A stretch of 47,660 nt of DNA from Acidobacteriota bacterium (GTDB lineage: Bacteria; Acidobacteriota; Blastocatellia; Pyrinomonadales; Pyrinomonadaceae), in assembly GCA_021323895.1 (NCBI GenBank), contig JAJPKD010000139.1, positions 1-47,660 on the forward strand, in the 5' to 3' direction. Position 1 is the first letter of the stretch. Each line of letters begins with the position of its first letter. Shown piece after piece: positions 1 to 7,096 of this stretch. Position numbers and translations under genes: made by a program. The notes below the pieces were generated by a model. That model did no database searches. It had not been told where the DNA came from and saw only the letters and a list, made by a program, of their open reading frames with translations.

Positions 1-128
1 AGTTGCGCCGCTCTTCAAATCGGTTGCGGAGATTTACCTGCAATTGAATCAAGTTTTACCCGGCGAGACTTGCCAGCTTGATCAAGCCCCAGGATCGATT
101 TCCAAAACAAATTTCGTTCGGAGGATAA

Positions 129-758
129 ATGAAAAGACTTGTATTTTTCCTGAGCCTGGTTGCGCTGGTCGCTGCTGGTTGCTCGCAGAAACCGGCCGCT
201 AACCCGGCTTCGTCATCGCCGACTCCAAAGCCCGCAGCCTCAGAGGCGGCAAAGAAGACTGAAAAGAAACCACCTTCATCGAATCCTGTCCCCTCAGACT
301 GGATCCGCATGCATGACGATGTTAAGGGTTATGAGTTCATGGTCCCGCAGGGAACCAAGGACGCCCAGGACACCAAAGATGGCGTTAATGTTTACATGGC
401 CAATGTGCCCGCGCCTTACGAGATTGGCGTGATGGTCGTGGCGTTCAAGGACAAGACGCTCAGCAAAGAGGACTTGATCAAGAAGGCGGAAGATATTCTC
501 AAGGCCTTCGAAGAGAAAGACATCAAGATGGAGCCGGCCAAAGAGTTGAGCGACGACTATAGCCTGGTGACCTTCACCTCAACCGGCAAAGACGGCAAAC
601 CCGGTAAAGGCAAAATCCTGGTGGCTACTGACGTGACCGACAACTACATCATGTTCGTGGGTGGCGATGCCGACAAGTTCGCGGCTAACGAAAAGACCAT
701 CGACGAAATCTGGGGCAGCTTCGGCATGTACAGCGGCGGCTTCAGCGGCAACAGCTAA
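129..758 (+). CDS. Putative lipoprotein of unknown function
   Basis: A 209-residue exported protein. The N-terminus is a classic lipoprotein signal: basic MKR, a hydrophobic run, and a lipobox VAAGC with the lipidated cysteine at residue 18. A Pro/Ala/Ser/Lys-rich linker (about 19-55) follows, typical of a tether between membrane and folded domain. The remaining ~150 residues form a mixed alpha/beta domain I do not recognise. The start is supported by GGAGG about 6 bases upstream of the ATG. A stem-loop lies just downstream, so it may be monocistronic. Function unknown; it should sit on the periplasmic side of a membrane. Confidence 0.8.
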   Translation: MKRLVFFLSLVALVAAGCSQKPAANPASSSPTPKPAASEAAKKTEKKPPSSNPVPSDWIRMHDDVKGYEFMVPQGTKDAQDTKDGVNVYMANVPAPYEIGVMVVAFKDKTLSKEDLIKKAEDILKAFEEKDIKMEPAKELSDDYSLVTFTSTGKDGKPGKGKILVATDVTDNYIMFVGGDADKFAANEKTIDEIWGSFGMYSGGFSGNS

Positions 759-783
759 GAGATTTTCGTTCGATAATCCTAGC

Positions 784-818
784 AAGCTCCTCGAACCCGC
801 CGTTCGGGGAGCTTCTTT
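784..818 (+). terminator. Stem-loop terminator after the lipoprotein gene
   Basis: AAGCTCCTCGAA pairs with TTCGGGGAGCTT (12 pairs including one G-T wobble) around a 7-base loop, followed by CTTTACTG. The T tract is short, so termination may be inefficient. Position directly after the stop codon of the lipoprotein gene fits. Confidence 0.55.
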
Positions 819-847
819 ACTGTGATCATCGAAAGCAGCGGGACGCT

Positions 848-1330
848 ATGAAGAACTTCAAGACATTTGGATTTATCGCATTGCTGATTCTTTGCGCGAC
901 GACCATCGCGAGCGCACAAGCAGCTAAACCTAAATCACCAGATGCGCTGGTCGCCGATCTTTACAAAGCGCACAACGCCAAACGGAGTCCGTTTTTTCAG
1001 ACACGCAGCAAGGCGCGGCTGTATCAATACTTCGTCAAAGATTTCGCAGACATGATTTGGAAGGATGCTGTGACGTCGAAAGGCGAAGTCGGCGTGATTG
1101 ACGGCGATCCGCTTTATGACGCGCAGGACATGGAAATCAAAAAGTTCGCGATCGGCAAATCGCGGATGGAGGAAGGCCGCGCGCTGGTCGATGTGACGTT
1201 TGAAAATCTTGGCGAAAAGAAAACCATCACGTTCATCCTCGTCAAAGGAGCGTCTGGTTGGCGTATCTTCGACATTGTTTATTCCGAGGGCCGCACGTTG
1301 CGCTCTGAATTCGCAATGCAAGCTCACTAA
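848..1330 (+). CDS. Secreted DUF3828-like protein
   Basis: 160 residues with a cleavable signal peptide (MKNFKTFGFIALLILCATTIASA, cleavage near residue 23). The mature part has the look of small DUF3828/NTF2-like periplasmic proteins: an early helix 'DALVADLYKAHN', a central acidic 'GDPLYDAQD' segment, and a C-terminal strand pattern ending 'GWRIFDIVY'. That family has no firmly known function. The gene converges on the Rieske oxygenase gene; their 3' ends overlap by 4 bases. No strong Shine-Dalgarno is seen (only GCGGGA upstream). Family assignment is by pattern only. Confidence 0.7.
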   Translation: MKNFKTFGFIALLILCATTIASAQAAKPKSPDALVADLYKAHNAKRSPFFQTRSKARLYQYFVKDFADMIWKDAVTSKGEVGVIDGDPLYDAQDMEIKKFAIGKSRMEEGRALVDVTFENLGEKKTITFILVKGASGWRIFDIVYSEGRTLRSEFAMQAH

Positions 1331-2454
1331 CAACCTGTTGTTAGATCAGCATGCAGAAGCCGGTGGAACAGATGTTCGCCGGCTTCTCGTCTTACTGACA
1401 ATCGTCCCGCATCGTATGCTCGCGAATTCAACCCGCGCTGCACCGACTCGCAGATGTCCAGATCTTCTTGCTGGATGCGATCGCCGACGTTGACGCTAGC
1501 AAGATTTCGTTCACGCGCGTTCTCGGAAACGTCGGTGAAGTAAAAATCAAACACGACTTCGGTTCTTTCGATCGTGATGGGGCGCACCAGGTTGGTATCC
1601 AACACCCCTTCATAAAAATTCATCATGAAGTTCGGATACAGCCAGTAATAAAGCGCGCGTTCGCCTTTACGCGATGTGTTCACTTCTACTCGATCACCAG
1701 TGACCATTGGGCTTGATTGCAAGCAGAAACGCTCGCCATTTTCGATTGTGTATTGGCTGTAATCGAGTACGCTGTCCAGCCCCTTGTGCAGATGCGGCAC
1801 GTGATATCCGCCATCGAGATAATTATCGACGAAAACTTTCCAGTTGCAGTTGAGCACGTAGCTGCGCCGCTCGAACCAGTGAAGGTTTGCGAGTTCAAGT
1901 TTCTGAAATTGTTCGATGCAATCGTTGCCGAGAAACGACACGAGTTCAACATTGGAATCGTTTAGAGAGCGGTCTTGTCCGCTCAAACTTGCCAGCACCC
2001 ACTTCTCCCAGACGCCAATTTGGATCGGCAGCAATCCGTTTTCAGCGCGGTCGAAACCGCACACCTCGCTGAATTCCGGCGTGCCTTTCAATTCGCCTTC
2101 GAGCGAATAAGTCCAGCCGTGATACGGACAGCGCATTTGATTCGCATGTCCTTCGCGTTCAGTCATGACCGCGGCGGCGTGATGGCGGCAGACGTTGAAA
2201 AAGCCGCGCAGCGTGTCGTCGCTTCCGCGCACGATCACCACCGGTTCATCAGCGATCTCGGTGGTCACGTAGTTGCCGGGGTTGGTTAATTGATCAAGCC
2301 GCGCCGCAACCTGCCAACTGTTTGCGAAAACAGTTTGCTGTTCGAGATCGAAGATGCGTTTGTCGGTGTACCACGAAGAAGGAATCGTCGAGGCTTCCGC
2401 GAGCGGTGCAGTCGGATTGTAAGCGTCGAGCAAGTCTTTTACTGAAGCACTCAC
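1327..2454 (-). CDS. Rieske-type aromatic ring-hydroxylating / N-demethylating oxygenase, alpha subunit
   Basis: 375 residues. The Rieske [2Fe-2S] ligands are visible as C89-R-H91 and C109-PY-H112. The C-terminal catalytic domain carries the mononuclear iron site: H218 and H223 in 'YHVPHLH', with the Asp/Glu-rich 'QQEDLDICESVQ' segment later. The C-terminal 'GRLSVRREAGEHLFHRLL' is typical of the choline monooxygenase/GbcA-like branch. It starts with GTG and overlaps the stop of the upstream aminomethyltransferase gene (GTGA), so the two are translationally coupled. This pairing suggests oxidative removal of N-methyl groups from a betaine-like compound, with the one-carbon unit passed to folate. 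The substrate is inferred, and no reductase partner is seen nearby. An inverted repeat at 1351-1375 lies inside its 3' end. Confidence 0.85.
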   Translation of the reverse strand: MSASVKDLLDAYNPTAPLAEASTIPSSWYTDKRIFDLEQQTVFANSWQVAARLDQLTNPGNYVTTEIADEPVVIVRGSDDTLRGFFNVCRHHAAAVMTEREGHANQMRCPYHGWTYSLEGELKGTPEFSEVCGFDRAENGLLPIQIGVWEKWVLASLSGQDRSLNDSNVELVSFLGNDCIEQFQKLELANLHWFERRSYVLNCNWKVFVDNYLDGGYHVPHLHKGLDSVLDYSQYTIENGERFCLQSSPMVTGDRVEVNTSRKGERALYYWLYPNFMMNFYEGVLDTNLVRPITIERTEVVFDFYFTDVSENARERNLASVNVGDRIQQEDLDICESVQRGLNSRAYDAGRLSVRREAGEHLFHRLLHADLTTGC

Positions 2455-3650
2455 ACCGGCACCGCCGTCTTGTGTTTCGGGCTGTAGAAAGGCGTCTTCA
2501 CCACGGTTGCCGGCACGCGATGGCGAACGGCTTCGATGGTAATTTCAATCTCTATTTTCGATCCCGGCTTGGCGAATTCGCGCTGCACAGTTGCCAGCGC
2601 AATCATCTTTTTCAAAACGGGAGACCATGTCGTCGAAGTTGCTTTGCCAACCTGTTTCCCGGCAGCGAACACGGGGACAGCAACGCGCGAAGCGACTGGT
2701 GAAACGGCTGGCGGTAAGCCGACAGCTTCGTAGCGCCGCTCGACCTCCGTCCAGTCGATCTCTAGTCCCACAATCTGTTTTGCGGAACCGCGTTTAGCTT
2801 CTTCTTGCAAGGCTCGCTGACCGACAAAACGATCCTTGTCGAGGCTCACCAGCCGTCCCAGTCCCATTTCAAATGGCGAGTATAGCCGGTCCGCGATCAG
2901 CGCCTTCTTACTGCTGTTGAAATCGATATCGATCAGCAGCAACCCGGCTTCGATGCGCGCCACGTCGAGCGCCAGCATTCCCGCTGGCTTGATTTCGAAA
3001 GGCCGGCCGCGATCGATCAGCAAATCCCAGAGATGCAAAGCCTGATCTGCATCAACCCAAATTTCGTAGCCGAGATCGCCCGTGTATCCAGTGCGCGAAA
3101 TCTCAACGGGCAACCCGTCAATCGTAGCTCTCGTTACGCGAAAGTACTTCAGGTTGGTGATGTCGGCGTCATGCACGATCGATTTCAAAAGCCGCCCGGA
3201 AGTCGGACCTTGCAGAGCGAGCGCCGCGATCGATTCCGAGATGTCTTCGATCGCAACGTCGAGACCGACTGCATTCTGCGTGAACCAGCGCAAGCTCGGA
3301 TCGGCCGCAGTCCATCGGTAAACATTCTCGTCGAGCCGCGAAACAGTTCCATCGTCGATTACCTTGCCGTGCTCGTCGCACCAGGGCGTGTAGATAACCT
3401 GGCCCACCGCAACCTTGCGCACATCGCGCGTGATGACGCGATCGACCAAGCGCTTCGCGTCTTTTCCAGTCAAGCGATACTTGAACAAAGGCGAGATGTC
3501 GATGAGCGCGGCTGCATTACGAATCGCGTTGTATTCATGATCGTGATGCGTCTCGTAAGCGCTGACGGTGTAGTAACCGGACCACTCGCGATAATTAAGG
3601 CTCTCGCAGAGCGCGAATGTTCTTTCATGAAATGGAGTTCCGATGGGCAT
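2451..3650 (-). CDS. GcvT-like folate-dependent aminomethyltransferase
   Basis: 399 residues, full length for the glycine-cleavage T-protein family (GcvT_N then GcvT_C). The folate-binding core is recognisable: 'ALIDISPLFKYRLTGKDA', 'YTPWCDEHGKVIDDG', 'ALQGPTSGRLL', 'SRTGYTGDLGYEIWV'. The C-terminal barrel ends with 'KTPFYSPKHK'. T-protein relatives transfer a methylene or methyl group from an amine to tetrahydrofolate. No gcvH or gcvP is adjacent. It is coupled to the Rieske oxygenase through a GTGA overlap, so a role in demethylating a quaternary or tertiary amine is more likely than glycine cleavage (inference). It is divergent from the SYLF gene, with a palindromic repeat between. Confidence 0.85.
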   Translation of the reverse strand: MPIGTPFHERTFALCESLNYREWSGYYTVSAYETHHDHEYNAIRNAAALIDISPLFKYRLTGKDAKRLVDRVITRDVRKVAVGQVIYTPWCDEHGKVIDDGTVSRLDENVYRWTAADPSLRWFTQNAVGLDVAIEDISESIAALALQGPTSGRLLKSIVHDADITNLKYFRVTRATIDGLPVEISRTGYTGDLGYEIWVDADQALHLWDLLIDRGRPFEIKPAGMLALDVARIEAGLLLIDIDFNSSKKALIADRLYSPFEMGLGRLVSLDKDRFVGQRALQEEAKRGSAKQIVGLEIDWTEVERRYEAVGLPPAVSPVASRVAVPVFAAGKQVGKATSTTWSPVLKKMIALATVQREFAKPGSKIEIEITIEAVRHRVPATVVKTPFYSPKHKTAVPV

Positions 3651-3660
3651 GTTAGCTTAG

Positions 3661-3726
3661 TAACATAGACTTCAGTCCGTGCTCAGTAGTCGATTCACTA
3701 CGCCTCGCAGACTAAAGTCTATGCTA
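3661..3726. repeat. Intergenic inverted repeat (TAGACTT..AGTC type)
   Basis: TAACATAGACTTCAGTC (3661-3677) and GACTAAAGTCTATGCTA (3710-3726) pair at 15 of 17 positions, with a smaller AGTAG/CACTA stem in between. It fills the gap between two divergent genes. The structure is REP-like; no coding potential seen. Confidence 0.6.
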
Positions 3727-3823
3727 CGTTGTCAGGGCGAGCGATTATAGTTATGCTGACAACGAGCGAGCAAGAAACAATTTGTCCGCGTCCCCCGCGT
3801 TTCAAATTCAAGGAGGGACGAAT

Positions 3824-4555
3824 ATGCATAGTAGAGTGAAGAAGGCGAATAGATTATGGCTGATTTTGATCGCGGTGCTGATGATTTGCGGCACTGCGAG
3901 TTTCGCGCGCAGTCAGAACCGCGACGCGAAAAAGTTGAATGAAGCCGCGAAGGAAGCACAAAAAGCCGCAGACGCTTTCACTGAAATCATGAACGTGCCC
4001 GAGAAGGCGATTCCGCAAGGACTGCTGGATAAAGCAGAAGCAATTGCAGTTTTTCCCGACGTTATCAAGGCCGGATTCATTATCGGCGGCCGCGGCGGTC
4101 ATGGCGTGATCAGCCGCAGGGTCAAAGGCGGTTGGAGCGCGCCTGCGGCTTTCGATCTGGGAGGTGGCAGCGTCGGATTGCAAATTGGCGCCAACAAGAC
4201 TGACTTCATACTGTTGTTTATGAACGATGACGCGCTGAGCGGTTTGCTGAAAGACAAATTTGAGATCGGCGGAGAGGGAAGTGCGGTTGCTGGCCCAGTT
4301 GGAAGGACAGCCTCGGCTTCGACTGATGCGCTTCTGAGAGCACAGATCATTTCGTATTCGCGCAGCAAGGGGCTGTTTGCCGGACTCGAATTGAAGGGTG
4401 TTGTGATTAAGCCCGACGACGACGAAAACATGGCCGTGTATCGGACGAAGGCGCGCGAACTTTTGTTGCCAGGCTCAGCGATGCCCATCGCTAAGATGCC
4501 GGCGGGTGTCAGAATTTTTCCGCGAACGTTGGGAAGATATTCGACGAGAAGGTAG
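3824..4555 (+). CDS. SYLF (Ysc84-type) lipid-binding domain protein, copy 1
   Basis: 243 residues from the ATG at 3824, which has AAGGAGGGA about 5 bases upstream; the ORF-track TTG start lacks this. A signal peptide (RLWLILIAVLMICGTASFARS) precedes a SYLF domain: 'IPQGLLDKAEAIAVFPDVIKAGFIIGGRGGHGVISRR', 'FDLGGGSVGLQIGANKTDFILLFMN', 'GPVGRTASASTDA', 'ISYSRSKGLFAGLELKGVVI'. The SYLF/Ysc84 family binds phospholipids or phosphoinositides; bacterial members are exported and their roles are poorly defined. It is followed after a palindromic repeat by a paralogue in the same direction, so this is a tandem duplication. Confidence 0.9.
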   Translation: MHSRVKKANRLWLILIAVLMICGTASFARSQNRDAKKLNEAAKEAQKAADAFTEIMNVPEKAIPQGLLDKAEAIAVFPDVIKAGFIIGGRGGHGVISRRVKGGWSAPAAFDLGGGSVGLQIGANKTDFILLFMNDDALSGLLKDKFEIGGEGSAVAGPVGRTASASTDALLRAQIISYSRSKGLFAGLELKGVVIKPDDDENMAVYRTKARELLLPGSAMPIAKMPAGVRIFPRTLGRYSTRR

Positions 4556-4600
4556 GAGCGCACGCATCCTGCGTGCGGGACACCGGCATCCGTGCCGGTT
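4556..4600. repeat. REP-like double hairpin, GGAGCGC family copy 1
   Basis: Begins at the stop codon of the first SYLF gene. Two adjacent hairpins: GCACGC-atcct-GCGTGC and ACCGGC-atcc-GTGCCGGT. The same layout (GGAGCGC.CGCATCCT...GCATC.TGCC) recurs at 26630-26673 and, inverted, at 28427-28471. Confidence 0.7.
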
Positions 4601-4626
4601 AATTTGAAATGACTCAAAGGAGTTCA

Positions 4627-5346
4627 ATGAGAAAGCAGCTATCTCTGGCATTCAGTTTCGCATTCATCCTGTTGTTGGTTTCTTCGGCCTTCGCCCAAAC
4701 GACTCGCGAACGCAGCACCAAAAAGGCTCGTGCCGCGGCCGATCAGTCAGCCAAGGCGGCGCGCGTCTTCAATCAAATCATGGAGACGCACGAGCGATCG
4801 ATTCCGAAGGACTTACTCGATCGCGCGGAAGCCGTTGCCGTCTTCCCGGGAGTTTTGAAAGGCGGCTTCATCGTTGGCGGCCGCGGTGGCAGCGGCGTGA
4901 TCAGCCGTCGCGTCGCCGGCGGTTGGAGCGCCCCGGCGTTTGTCGATCTCGGCGGCGGCAGTATCGGTTTGCAGATCGGGGTGGCCTCGACCGATTACAT
5001 CCTGTTGTTCATGAACGAGCGAGCAGTGGGATCGCTGCTGAATGACAAGTTTGAAATCGGCGGCGAGGGAAGTGCAGCCGCAGGGCCTGTCGGTAGATCG
5101 GCGAGCGCCTCGACCGACGTGAAGCTCAACGCGCAAATTATTTCTTACTCGCGAAGCAGGGGAGCATTCGCCGGCCTCGAGTTGAAGGGCGTCGTGATCA
5201 AGCCGGACAACGAAGACAACCTGCAGGTTTATGGGATGAGCGCGCGCGACATTCTCACCGGCTCAAACCAGATTTCGATGGAGAAAATGCCCGAAGGCGT
5301 GCGCGTGTTTCCTGAGACGTTGGCGAAGTATTCGACGCGACACTAA
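4627..5346 (+). CDS. SYLF (Ysc84-type) lipid-binding domain protein, copy 2
   Basis: 239 residues from the ATG at 4627, preceded by AAAGGAG; an in-frame ATG at 4609 has no such site. Signal peptide MRKQLSLAFSFAFILLLVSSAFA. The SYLF domain is closely similar to the preceding gene product: 'IPKDLLDRAEAVAVFPGVLKGGFIVGGRGGSGVISRR', 'VDLGGGSIGLQIGVASTDYILLFMN', 'GPVGRSASASTDV', 'ISYSRSRGAFAGLELKGVVI'. Both copies keep the same length and conserved glycines, so neither looks decayed. Likely a periplasmic or membrane-associated lipid-binding protein. Confidence 0.9.
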   Translation: MRKQLSLAFSFAFILLLVSSAFAQTTRERSTKKARAAADQSAKAARVFNQIMETHERSIPKDLLDRAEAVAVFPGVLKGGFIVGGRGGSGVISRRVAGGWSAPAFVDLGGGSIGLQIGVASTDYILLFMNERAVGSLLNDKFEIGGEGSAAAGPVGRSASASTDVKLNAQIISYSRSRGAFAGLELKGVVIKPDNEDNLQVYGMSARDILTGSNQISMEKMPEGVRVFPETLAKYSTRH

Positions 5347-5356
5347 GCGCTAATCA

Positions 5357-6142
5357 CTACGAGCCGATCGCCTTTTCTTTCAATCGTGCGACGATCGACT
5401 CGTCGATAGTGTTATTCACAGGCAGTCCGTTTTGGTGCTGAAACTCATTCAGCGCGCTGAATGTCCGCCGCCCGGCTTGACCATCGACGGGTCCAGGATT
5501 CAACCCCAGATAAGTCAGGTAAACCTGCGCCGTGCGAACCGTGAGGTCAGGCAGTCCTCCATTCGCATACTTCTGATAAGCAGCCGCGAGTCGAGTGTCG
5601 TACTGATTCTCGGCGTATTTCGGCCCATTGTAACCGCGGGCGAAGTCTCGCCAACGGTGATCGCGAAGCGCTCGATGCAAACCATTGTGGACGATCTCAC
5701 CGGTCATCCCGCGCAACTGATCGTTCTCTGATTCCATCATCGCTTTGACCATGGTTTCGACGTCGGGGTAGCCGGCGATTTCCGAATTGAATCCCATTAG
5801 CTGGCCGATGCCCCACGAGACGGCGTCCAGCGCCGCTTTCCGATCTAGCGCGATAGCTTTCGCCAACCGATCGTATTGATGCGCGCCATCACCGCCGTAT
5901 CCTCCTTGATTGCGATTGCTGATATCGGGATGCGCAGAGTCGAACTTGTGGTTCGTTTCCTTACTAAAGATGTGGCGCTCGTACAAGATTGCGGGGCGCT
6001 TATCCGGCAAGAAACCGCAACCGCGCGTTTCGACGTTCAGCACCGCCCACAACTCCGGCGCGTGAATCCCCATGCGCCCGACAACTTCATTCACTCCGGC
6101 TTCGTCGAGAGGAAGCGCAGTTCCGACAAACTCTGTTGGCAT
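5357..6142 (-). CDS. N-acetylmuramidase with C-terminal peptidoglycan-binding domain
   Basis: 261 residues from the ATG at 6142 (AAAGGAG 7 bases upstream). The N-terminal ~175 residues match the N-acetylmuramidase family (DUF3380) found in phage endolysins: 'ALNVETRG'-type catalytic region read here as 'AVLNVETRGCGF', 'ILYERHIFS', 'SWGIGQLMGFN', 'WRDFARGYNGP'. The C-terminal ~65 residues are a PG_binding_1 domain ('YLTYLGLNPGPVDGQAGRRTFSALNEFQ'). It should cut the glycan strand between MurNAc and GlcNAc. No signal peptide is visible, so export must be by another route or through lysis. It is the last gene of a four-gene operon, 27 bases after the endopeptidase gene. Confidence 0.88.
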   Translation of the reverse strand: MPTEFVGTALPLDEAGVNEVVGRMGIHAPELWAVLNVETRGCGFLPDKRPAILYERHIFSKETNHKFDSAHPDISNRNQGGYGGDGAHQYDRLAKAIALDRKAALDAVSWGIGQLMGFNSEIAGYPDVETMVKAMMESENDQLRGMTGEIVHNGLHRALRDHRWRDFARGYNGPKYAENQYDTRLAAAYQKYANGGLPDLTVRTAQVYLTYLGLNPGPVDGQAGRRTFSALNEFQHQNGLPVNNTIDESIVARLKEKAIGS

Positions 6143-6169
6143 GATCGAACTCCTTTTGTGATTGTGCAC

Positions 6170-6802
6170 CTAGAAGCCGAGCGCGGCCCAGGTCTTTGGC
6201 CCAACCAAGCCGCTCGGCGTGATGTTGTGCGCGGCCTGAAAATTTTCGACTGCGTGCAACGTGTCGTTGCCAAACCGCCCATCGACATGAATGCCAAGCT
6301 TCGTCTGGACCAGCTTTACATCTGAGCCGCGATCTCCGAATTTGACGGGCGCGTTCTTCATGCGCAGTCGCACGTGAAAATGATTGTCGTGGCCGTCGTA
6401 GTGTTGGCTCAGGTGCTTTTCGATAACTTTGGGGTCGTTGAAAAGAACGAGCTGGACCGGAGCTTCTTCCCACCACAGATTAATCAATTCTGTCGTCGTG
6501 GCTCGATCGTATCCAGCTTCCAAGTAAGTAACCGGAGCGTTTTGTCCGTCGAGTCGCATCGGCCGGACGTCGATGTCCACACCGAGTCGATGCGACTTAT
6601 GCGGCGGTATCGGCCCTCCGCCCTGCTTGGAAATTTGTCCGATCGAAAAGGGATGGTTCTGGTGCAGTGCCTGCCAGGCTGCGGCTACGCGCAGCGCCGC
6701 TTCGATCGACGATTTCTGGGCAAACTGGAATTCCCCGTGCGCGCCGCGATTGTTGGTGACGAAGCCTGCGCCGCTCTCAGGGAGTTGCGTATTGATTTCC
6801 AT
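6170..6802 (-). CDS. MepA-like (M74) murein endopeptidase with C-terminal peptidoglycan-binding domain
   Basis: 210 residues; ATG at 6802 with GAGGAG upstream. The N-terminal ~135 residues carry the zinc motifs of penicillin-insensitive murein endopeptidases: 'HKSHRLGVDIDVRP' (cf. HxxGxDxD) and 'HDNHFHVRLRM' (HxHxR). The C-terminal ~65 residues are a PG_binding_1 domain ('VQTKLGIHVDGRFGNDTLHAVENFQ'). MepA enzymes hydrolyse peptide cross-links. This member lacks a signal peptide, unlike E. coli MepA, and its fusion to a binding domain is endolysin-like. Together with the muramidase next door it would attack both the glycan and peptide parts of the wall. Confidence 0.85.
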   Translation of the reverse strand: MEINTQLPESGAGFVTNNRGAHGEFQFAQKSSIEAALRVAAAWQALHQNHPFSIGQISKQGGGPIPPHKSHRLGVDIDVRPMRLDGQNAPVTYLEAGYDRATTTELINLWWEEAPVQLVLFNDPKVIEKHLSQHYDGHDNHFHVRLRMKNAPVKFGDRGSDVKLVQTKLGIHVDGRFGNDTLHAVENFQAAHNITPSGLVGPKTWAALGF

Positions 6803-6826
6803 TGGTTTCTCCTCAAAGTTCGATGA

Positions 6827-7078
6827 CTATCGTTGGATTGCGACTTTCTTCAACTGGCCTGAAACCCAAACATCATTACCATCGTCCGATTCGACCAGCG
6901 TGAGTGGCGGCAGCGGCGTGGTGATGTCGCGGTCTTCGAATGACGCATTGTTGGTGTGCGAGGCATCGTCAGCGTCGCCCGAATAAGAGGTCAACTTGAG
7001 CGAGCCCTGCGACTCGGTGTGATTCAGCGTGTTCTGCTGGTCTTGCAGCGATGAGTTTCCATCCACAGTAAAATCCAT
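6827..7078 (-). CDS. Small acidic protein of unknown function in the hydrolase operon
   Basis: 83 residues from the ATG at 7078; GAGGAGG lies 8 bases upstream, whereas the ATG at 7084 is only 2 bases from it. The sequence is rich in Asp, Ser, Thr and Asn ('SGDADDASHTNNASFEDRD') with one 'NDVWVSGQLKKVAIQR' end. No signal peptide or transmembrane segment. I recognise no family. It sits between a secreted protein and two wall hydrolases, with 18- and 24-base gaps. Partner, chaperone or inhibitor roles are possible but unsupported. Confidence 0.7.
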   Translation of the reverse strand: MDFTVDGNSSLQDQQNTLNHTESQGSLKLTSYSGDADDASHTNNASFEDRDITTPLPPLTLVESDDGNDVWVSGQLKKVAIQR

Positions 7079-7096
7079 TGTCATTGCCTCCTCGAT

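Noticed and set aside
1-128. Frame 2 reads 'VAPLFKSVAEIYLQLNQVLPGE', resembling the end of a penicillin-binding transpeptidase
   Set aside because: The frame has no stop until about 200, well inside the lipoprotein gene, and most of the match would be outside the window. Too short to support.
3661-3726. The window's palindromic repeats as CRISPR
   Set aside because: They are single inverted units of different sequence, not regularly spaced direct repeats, and no cas gene is present.
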